From Terriglobia bacterium (GTDB lineage: Bacteria; Acidobacteriota; Terriglobia; Terriglobales; Acidobacteriaceae), in NCBI GenBank assembly GCA_020072585.1, contig JAIQGL010000004.1, positions 1 to 64,000 of the forward strand: 64,000 bases of DNA, given 5' to 3'. A program made the position numbers and the translations under genes. Below the pieces are notes generated by a model. The model ran no database searches. It had not been told where the DNA came from and saw only the letters and a list, made by a program, of their open reading frames with translations. Positions 59,171 to 64,000 of this stretch are shown here, one piece after another. How positions within the stretch are numbered: the stretch's first letter is position 1; every line of letters starts with the position of its first letter.

Positions 59171-60544
59171 CTAGATCAGGTTCCTTTCCTTCACCTTCAA
59201 ATACTGGTTCACCAGATCAGTGGTAAGGCGGCTGGGGGCAATCTCCAGAGCAAGAGCGCCTTTGTTCCGCACTTTGCCGATCAGCGATTCGCGCCGGTGG
59301 ACCATCTCCTGCGCGGCGGCGATTTCATACATCTCCGCGGCGTCCGCGGGAGTTCTGATGGCAAGCGCGTTGAGGTCAGTCTGTGCGATCACGGTAAACA
59401 GCAGCAGGTGCTTGGAGAGGATACGCGAGGCGCTCTCAATCACCTCCGGCGTCATTGAGGTGTCGGCAAGGTCTGTAATCCAGATGATGAGCGCGCGCTG
59501 TTTTTGCAGTTGCAGCAGCACGGAAGCGGCACGGAGATGGTCGGCTTCCGCAATTTCTTCATGGGTTGAGGCCAGGCTTTCCATGATGGCGCGCATGTGG
59601 GTGAGGCCGCGTCCCAGGCCCACGCGCTGCTGGATGTCACGGCCATAGACGATCAGCCCGGTGCGGTCGCCGGAGTAGAGCGCAATCTGGGCCAGGGAGA
59701 GCGCGGCGTTTACAGCCAGGTCGAGCTTGCTCAGCTCGCCTACGCGCGCGCGCAGGAGCCGGCCGGCGTCCAACACGATCCAGACGGCCTGGCTGCGCTC
59801 AACCTGAAAGAGCTTGGTCACGTATTTGCCGCGGCGGGCGGTGGCGGTCCAGCAGATGTTGCGGAACTCGTCTCCGGGCTGGTATTCGCGCAGGCTCTCA
59901 AATTCGCGTCCCACGCCGCGCTGGCGGATCAGCCGGCGTTCCAGCTCGATCTGCCGCGCGCGAGAGAGATAAATGTTCTGGCGCTTGGCGTCTTCCAGAT
60001 CGGGGAAGACGCGGACGGTCTGTTTGAGATCGGCGCGGGCCCAGCGTTCGGCAAAGTGCGATCCGCTCTGGTAGCGCAGGTAGACCGGTCCCAGAGTGAC
60101 GTCGCCACGCTCCAGCGGGCGGGCGGTATAACTTGCAGAGCCGGAATCATTGGCGGGGGCGTTGATTTGAAGCGAAGGCGGTTCAGCGATCAGCGATCTG
60201 GGAGCGTCGTCAATCACGCTACAGGAAACGTACACGCGGCTTTGATTGCGGACTTCCAGCGTTACCTGAGTGTTGTTGCTGAGCGAAGGCGCGCCCGCCC
60301 ACGAACGTTCAACCACAAGGCGCTCAGGTCGCGGCAGCCGCGCAAGATCAACCGCCCAGGCGATGAGCGCGCAGGCGTCCCATGCAGCCATGACCAGAAG
60401 AAAGCGCACGTCCCAGAAAGCGGGCACGGCCCAGAGCACGCCCAGCAGCGTGACGAGAAAGAAGCGCCGTCCAAAGGCAAAGCTCAAGCGTTTGGCGCTC
60501 TGGGCGCGAACGCTCACCGGCTCCGGCGCAAGGTGCGTTGGCAT
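59171..60544 (-). CDS. DUF58 protein
   Basis: 457 residues. Two hydrophobic segments near 27-62 are followed by a beta-rich periplasm-like part (70-180) and the DUF58 core: GREFESLREYQPGDEFRNICWTATARRGKYVTKLFQVERSQAVWIVLDAGR, a von Willebrand-like fold. It starts directly after the MoxR stop. MoxR-DUF58-DUF4129 clusters are envelope or chaperone-like systems of uncertain role. Confidence 0.9.
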   Translation of the reverse strand: MPTHLAPEPVSVRAQSAKRLSFAFGRRFFLVTLLGVLWAVPAFWDVRFLLVMAAWDACALIAWAVDLARLPRPERLVVERSWAGAPSLSNNTQVTLEVRNQSRVYVSCSVIDDAPRSLIAEPPSLQINAPANDSGSASYTARPLERGDVTLGPVYLRYQSGSHFAERWARADLKQTVRVFPDLEDAKRQNIYLSRARQIELERRLIRQRGVGREFESLREYQPGDEFRNICWTATARRGKYVTKLFQVERSQAVWIVLDAGRLLRARVGELSKLDLAVNAALSLAQIALYSGDRTGLIVYGRDIQQRVGLGRGLTHMRAIMESLASTHEEIAEADHLRAASVLLQLQKQRALIIWITDLADTSMTPEVIESASRILSKHLLLFTVIAQTDLNALAIRTPADAAEMYEIAAAQEMVHRRESLIGKVRNKGALALEIAPSRLTTDLVNQYLKVKERNLI

Positions 60545-61492
60545 TTATTTTGGGACCTCAACCGAGCCGGTGATCTCGCTCAGCACGCGGTCGCTGTCAA
60601 GGCCTTCCAGCTCGGCTTCCGGCTTCATCATCACGCGATGGCGTAACACGGGCAGCACGGAGGATTTCACGTCGTCGGGAATGATGTAGTCGCGACCTTC
60701 CAGCGCGGCATTGGCTTTGGCCACCATCATCAGGCTGATGGCGGCGCGCGGACTGGCGCCCAGTGCAAGGGCCGGCCATCCGCGAGTGCGCCGGATGATT
60801 TCAACAATGTAGCGGAACAGCGCAGCTTCTACTTTGACTGTTCTGATCTCCGCTCGCGCCCGCGCCAGCACGTCTTCAGGGAGAGCGGAGAGATGGGCGG
60901 CATCAAGGTTGTGCGCGTCAAATCCTTCATGATGGTGCTGAAGAATGGTGACTTCATTCTCCGCCGAGGGATAGCCGACCTTGATTTTGAGCAGAAAGCG
61001 GTCCAGTTGAGCTTCCGGCAAAGGGTATGTGCCTTCAAACTCAATGGGGTTTTGCGTGGCGAAGACAGTAAAAAACTGTGACAGAGGGTGTGTTATGCCG
61101 TCAATGGTGATCTGGCGCTCTTCCATGGCTTCCAGCACCGCGGCTTGCGTGCGCGGAGGCATGCGGTTGACTTCGTCCGCCAGCAGAAAATCAGTAAAGA
61201 GCGGCCCGCGGTGCAAAGTAAACGTGCTGGTGGAATGGCTGAGCACATTGCTGCCGATGATGTCTGCCGGCATCAGGTCAGAGGTGCACTGCACGCGGCG
61301 GAATTCCAGCGTAAACAGCCGGGCAAAGCCCTTGATCACCAGCGTCTTGGCGATTCCGGGCACGCCTTCAAGAAGCGCATGGCCTCCGCACAAAACCGTC
61401 AGCAGGCACTGGTTGATCAGCTCTTCCTGGCCTACGATGACTTTGGCCAGCTCAGTTCGTCCGTGCGTGAGCACCTGTGACACGTTCTGCAT
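60545..61492 (-). CDS. MoxR-family AAA ATPase
   Basis: 315 residues. MoxR features: IVGQEELINQCLLTVLCGGHALLEGVPGIAKT (Walker A variant), RVQCTSDLMPADIIG, FLLADEVNRMPPRTQAAVLEAMEERQITIDG (Walker B), and TQNPIEFEGTYPLPEAQLDRFLLKI. It should act as a chaperone-like ATPase on the von Willebrand-type neighbour DUF58. Its start overlaps the end of the DUF4350 gene by 41 bases. Confidence 0.95.
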   Translation of the reverse strand: MQNVSQVLTHGRTELAKVIVGQEELINQCLLTVLCGGHALLEGVPGIAKTLVIKGFARLFTLEFRRVQCTSDLMPADIIGSNVLSHSTSTFTLHRGPLFTDFLLADEVNRMPPRTQAAVLEAMEERQITIDGITHPLSQFFTVFATQNPIEFEGTYPLPEAQLDRFLLKIKVGYPSAENEVTILQHHHEGFDAHNLDAAHLSALPEDVLARARAEIRTVKVEAALFRYIVEIIRRTRGWPALALGASPRAAISLMMVAKANAALEGRDYIIPDDVKSSVLPVLRHRVMMKPEAELEGLDSDRVLSEITGSVEVPK

Positions 61493-62669
61493 GAAGGTTG
61501 GTCTCCTGTCTTTGCGTCGAAATCAATTTCAAATTCTGGGTGTGAAAGCTGAGCTGTTGTACCAGATCCAGCGCGAGTGGTTCCGCCAGCTCCGGCGCGT
61601 GCAAGGCGCTTTCAATCTGCTGCAACAGCTCTGCCAGCGAATCGTCTTTATAACGCAGCCGGTTTTTTATTGCGCGGGCCAGGTCTGCCGCGGGGACATC
61701 GGCATTGATCCCAAGTTGTCGTGTGGCCAGCGTGCGGAACCGGACGTAAGGAATCGCCAATGCTGAATGGACCGCATTCGCGCGCCGGTAGAGCTTGCCC
61801 AGAGTATGAACAAACTCCAGCGGAGAGAGCCTTGAAGCTTCCGGCAGCGGATGAACGGGCCCGTTACGCCGCGAGAAGGTAAAAATGAGAGCAAGAAAAA
61901 TCAGCAGGCCTTGCAGCAATCCATATCGAAGAGGAGGATCACCGATGTATGCGCCGAGCGAACTTGTTGTGCCGTGAAAATATTCGTCCCAAAAAACCTG
62001 GACCTCACCGGCCTCACCCAGCGAATTCAGCAGCAGCGCCAGGTTGCCGGACCTGGAGATGGCGGCGTTGGTCAACGGTGTGTTGGCTCCCCACCAGATG
62101 ACTTCACCCAGGCCGACTTTGTAAGAGACAACAATAGGGCGGCCGTCGTCCGCGTAGTGGGCCAGAGACGCAGTAGAACGGCCTTTCCAATACGCGGTGG
62201 GCGACATCTGAATTGTGCCGCCGCGCGTCAGCGGCGTCAGCATTTGCGGTTGGTATTCTTTCCAGCTCGGGGCCGGTAAAGGCTCGGCATCGGATTCCGC
62301 GTGGGGCAGATAAAAAGACGAGCTCACTCCGGTAGCCAGGATTTTTCCGCCACGGCTCAGGTAGTTTTGCAGTGCGGTTTTTTCTTCAGCTAACGGAGGC
62401 CGAAAAGGCGATGCCAGCACCAATACGGTATGCGCAGGATTGTCCGGAAGTTCGGTTGGAGATTGCTCCCACCGTTCCACCTTGTAGCCTGCGTCCTGCA
62501 GAAGAAGGAAGGCCGCTTTTGCGCCCGGCCCCTGCGCTGAATACGTGCTGGGAACTCGGGACTCATCTTCTTCCGGCGAAAGAACTGCCAGCGCCACAAT
62601 CACAAGAACGATGAACACGCCGGCCCAGATCAAAAGCTTGCGGTCGCTCTGGTCGATGTTCACCGGCAT
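61452..62669 (-). CDS. DUF4350-type membrane protein
   Basis: 405 residues from the ATG at 62669; the frame is open to 63149 but that is the shadow of the DUF4129 gene. A membrane segment (LLIWAGVFIVLVIVALAVL) is followed by a DUF4350 domain: YSAQGPGAKAAFLLLQDAGYKVERW, DNPAHTVLVLASPFRPPLAEEKTALQNYLSRGGKILATG. A second membrane segment lies near 275 (YGLLQGLLIFLALIFTFS). It overlaps the DUF4129 stop by ten bases. Part of the MoxR operon. Confidence 0.85.
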   Translation of the reverse strand: MPVNIDQSDRKLLIWAGVFIVLVIVALAVLSPEEDESRVPSTYSAQGPGAKAAFLLLQDAGYKVERWEQSPTELPDNPAHTVLVLASPFRPPLAEEKTALQNYLSRGGKILATGVSSSFYLPHAESDAEPLPAPSWKEYQPQMLTPLTRGGTIQMSPTAYWKGRSTASLAHYADDGRPIVVSYKVGLGEVIWWGANTPLTNAAISRSGNLALLLNSLGEAGEVQVFWDEYFHGTTSSLGAYIGDPPLRYGLLQGLLIFLALIFTFSRRNGPVHPLPEASRLSPLEFVHTLGKLYRRANAVHSALAIPYVRFRTLATRQLGINADVPAADLARAIKNRLRYKDDSLAELLQQIESALHAPELAEPLALDLVQQLSFHTQNLKLISTQRQETNLHAERVTGAHARTN

Positions 62670-63625
62670 CCCAGTTTCTCCAACTGGCCCAGCGCTTCTT
62701 GAAAATCCGCCTCGGCCGCGCTTCCATAGCCATACCACACCACTTCTAGTTTGCGCGTGAGCGCCGCCAGCACGGGATATTGCGCCGCTCGCGTACCGAT
62801 CAGCCGCAGGTACTCGCGTGGGGTTCGCGCGCGATTCGGCTTCCAGGCGCCATGCTCTTCCAGGTATGAAATTCCGGCCCAATACGCCATGTGGATTGCG
62901 TTGCGCCAATCCTGCTGTTGCGCCAGTGCCCGGGCGTCCGCCAGCCATGTGCGCCAGCCGCGTGCTGAAGGAGCAAACGGAATGATTTCCCGTTCCGGAA
63001 TGTCTTCCTGCGGACGCCGCAAGCGGCGTATCGTCCACAACAGCAATAGCGTAACTGCCGCGCCAACCAGCAGATAAATAATCAGCCGCATCCAATCGAA
63101 ATTGCCACTGCCCCGAAACATCAGCTTGCTGAGTATTCGCGATAACCATCTGTAAATGCGTGACAGCAAAATGTCCTTGGCGCTGGGGCCCTGCACTTTT
63201 TTGAATTCGTGCCGCGAGAGGATTTGATCGAGCTTGCCATGTGCAGAGCTGAGATCGGCGCTGTGTTTCTCATAGCTCTCGGCAGCGGCGATAGTCGCCT
63301 GTGTATAACTTTGGATTTGCGGCAAAAGCTCCTGGCGTTTTTTCTCGTCCGCGGCAGCAAAGGCCGCAAGGTTGTCTTTGAGAGTTTTATTATTGACGCT
63401 GATCTCGCCCGAGCTGGTCGTGACTGAAACGTGGTCAGGAATGTCTTTTACAACGTCGCCGGCGGTTTCCGGATGAAGCTGCAACGCATCCACTTTCGCA
63501 TTTATAGTCTGCAACTGTTGCCGGTATTCAGAAACGGGGATGCTTTCCGCCCGGACGCGTGGAGCGCAAAAGAGCGCAATCAGCGCAAGCGGCGCTACCA
63601 TTCCGGTAATTTTGCGGTGTTTCAT
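62660..63625 (-). CDS. DUF4129 membrane protein
   Basis: 321 residues. Signal-like start (VAPLALIALFCAPRVRA), a helical periplasmic part, one membrane segment (LIIYLLVGAAVTLLLLWTI, near 185) and the cytoplasmic DUF4129 domain: AQQQDWRNAIHMAYWAGISYLEEHGAWKPNRARTPREYLRLI. It overlaps the partial upstream gene by four bases. Belongs to the MoxR/DUF58 operon. Confidence 0.88.
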   Translation of the reverse strand: MKHRKITGMVAPLALIALFCAPRVRAESIPVSEYRQQLQTINAKVDALQLHPETAGDVVKDIPDHVSVTTSSGEISVNNKTLKDNLAAFAAADEKKRQELLPQIQSYTQATIAAAESYEKHSADLSSAHGKLDQILSRHEFKKVQGPSAKDILLSRIYRWLSRILSKLMFRGSGNFDWMRLIIYLLVGAAVTLLLLWTIRRLRRPQEDIPEREIIPFAPSARGWRTWLADARALAQQQDWRNAIHMAYWAGISYLEEHGAWKPNRARTPREYLRLIGTRAAQYPVLAALTRKLEVVWYGYGSAAEADFQEALGQLEKLGCR

Positions 63626-64000
63626 CCGAGCGCGGGCGGCACGGCGGCGGCCGCCGGTTGTGAGGCTTGCTGCTGCCCCACGGCTTCCATCATCAATTGC
63701 AGATCAAAAGCCTCTTTGCGAACTCGCTGATCATAGTAAATAAGCGCAATCGCGGTGGTCGCGATAGGGTTTGCTATCACGCCGGCGATGAATCCTCCTA
63801 GATGCTGCAAGATTATTCCAATCACGGCTTGCTTATTGTGCATTGCCACCAGATAGAGCTGTCCTGGCACCGCAAGGACCAGTCCCAAAACAACGCTTAG
63901 GACCCAGGTCAACAGATGGACGAGGATCAGACGCCAGACTGAATCTTTGGTAAGGTGCCAGCTGCGCCGAAGAGATACGCCAACAGGCAGTTTCTCTAGA
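63622..64000 (-). CDS. Partial multi-pass membrane protein (C-terminal part)
   Basis: The frame enters from the right edge and ends at 63622; 125 codons are visible. Motif SLRRSWHLTKDSVWRLILVHLLTW is typical of YciC/DUF975-like and glycerophosphodiester phosphodiesterase membrane domains. Two further membrane segments follow, with a final Y-Y-D-Q-R-V-R-K-E-A-F-D-L motif and an Ala/Gln tail. First gene seen in the MoxR operon, coupled by a four-base overlap to DUF4129. Confidence 0.75.
   Translation of the reverse strand, partial: LEKLPVGVSLRRSWHLTKDSVWRLILVHLLTWVLSVVLGLVLAVPGQLYLVAMHNKQAVIGIILQHLGGFIAGVIANPIATTAIALIYYDQRVRKEAFDLQLMMEAVGQQQASQPAAAAVPPALG

Noticed and set aside
59597-60646. 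349-codon plus-strand open frame
   Set aside because: Antisense to DUF58 and MoxR genes with clear motifs.
61452-63149. 565-residue start for the DUF4350 protein
   Set aside because: The first 160 codons overlap DUF4129 in another frame and are not protein-like; ATG 62669 fits the domain and the operon overlap.

Overview
The window looks like a chromosomal segment of an Acidobacteriota bacterium (Terriglobia / 'Koribacter'-like). The main reasons are a MacB/FtsX-type 'acidobacterial duplicated orphan permease' (6914-9340), a Tes/MJ0619-like radical SAM protein of the type linked to membrane-spanning lipids, many secreted proteins and lipoproteins of unknown function, a diderm envelope (TonB, OmpA domain, lipoproteins, type IV pseudopilins) and a moderately high GC content. 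The lineage is an inference from gene content. I recognised no rRNA or tRNA genes and no CRISPR array.

Left flank, 1-5.4 kb: a lower-GC accessory stretch with a secreted protein, a small orphan protein, an HTH protein and a lipoprotein. It is followed by a membrane-anchored peroxiredoxin-like gene (4782-3916, minus strand) interrupted by one in-frame UGA exactly at the expected peroxidatic Cys. A hairpin with bacterial SECIS geometry lies directly behind the UGA, so I read it as a selenoprotein. 5.4-15.6 kb: a solitary molybdate-type binding protein (modA), the ADOP permease, a broken AraC regulator, an ABC ATPase/permease pair, small zinc-ribbon proteins, a secreted protein and an HTH protein.

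16.0-23.9 kb: the most striking system. Seven co-directional genes encode an uncharacterised helical protein, PspA/IM30, a membrane-anchored solute-binding protein fused to an OmpA peptidoglycan-binding domain, an SsuC-like permease, an SsuB-like ATPase, a membrane-anchored coiled-coil protein and a tandem AAA protein (degenerate D1, active D2). The last three junctions overlap or nearly touch. Tandem hairpin-forming repeats separate pspA from the binding-protein gene. PspA belongs to the ESCRT-III superfamily, so an adjacent AAA ATPase suggests a Vps4-like remodeller in an envelope-stress module (inference).

24-37 kb: a membrane protein, hydrolase, NTF2-like protein and FAD oxidoreductase. 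Next is a two-gene probable metabolite cluster (a DUF6875-like protein and a FAD monooxygenase-PLP aminotransferase fusion) preceded by an 18-bp perfect palindrome. Then come an aldehyde dehydrogenase, a NicO-type metal transporter, gatC-gatA, dciA and an M20 peptidase. 37-46 kb: the Tes-like radical SAM enzyme, a lipoprotein, a minor-pseudopilin operon (GspH/FimT, PilV, PilW, PilX, a secreted coiled-coil protein), mutY and a DUF4424 protein. 46-56 kb: a secreted beta-helix protein, redoxin, M28 peptidase, a divergent class III cyclase-like protein, a TonB-family protein, a secreted protein and an HAB-mutase-like membrane protein.

56-59 kb: a second lower-GC accessory island with a 45-bp hairpin minisatellite, a frameshifted small gene, a HigB-HigA toxin-antitoxin pair with three identical-arm operators, a paralogue of the orphan protein at 1892-2311, and a DUF3800 protein. 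59.2-64 kb: a tightly overlapping operon (partial membrane protein, DUF4129, DUF4350, MoxR, DUF58) that runs off the right edge. Dispersed repeats (ACCACAGAG-type, and a solo copy of the minisatellite unit) lie between genes.
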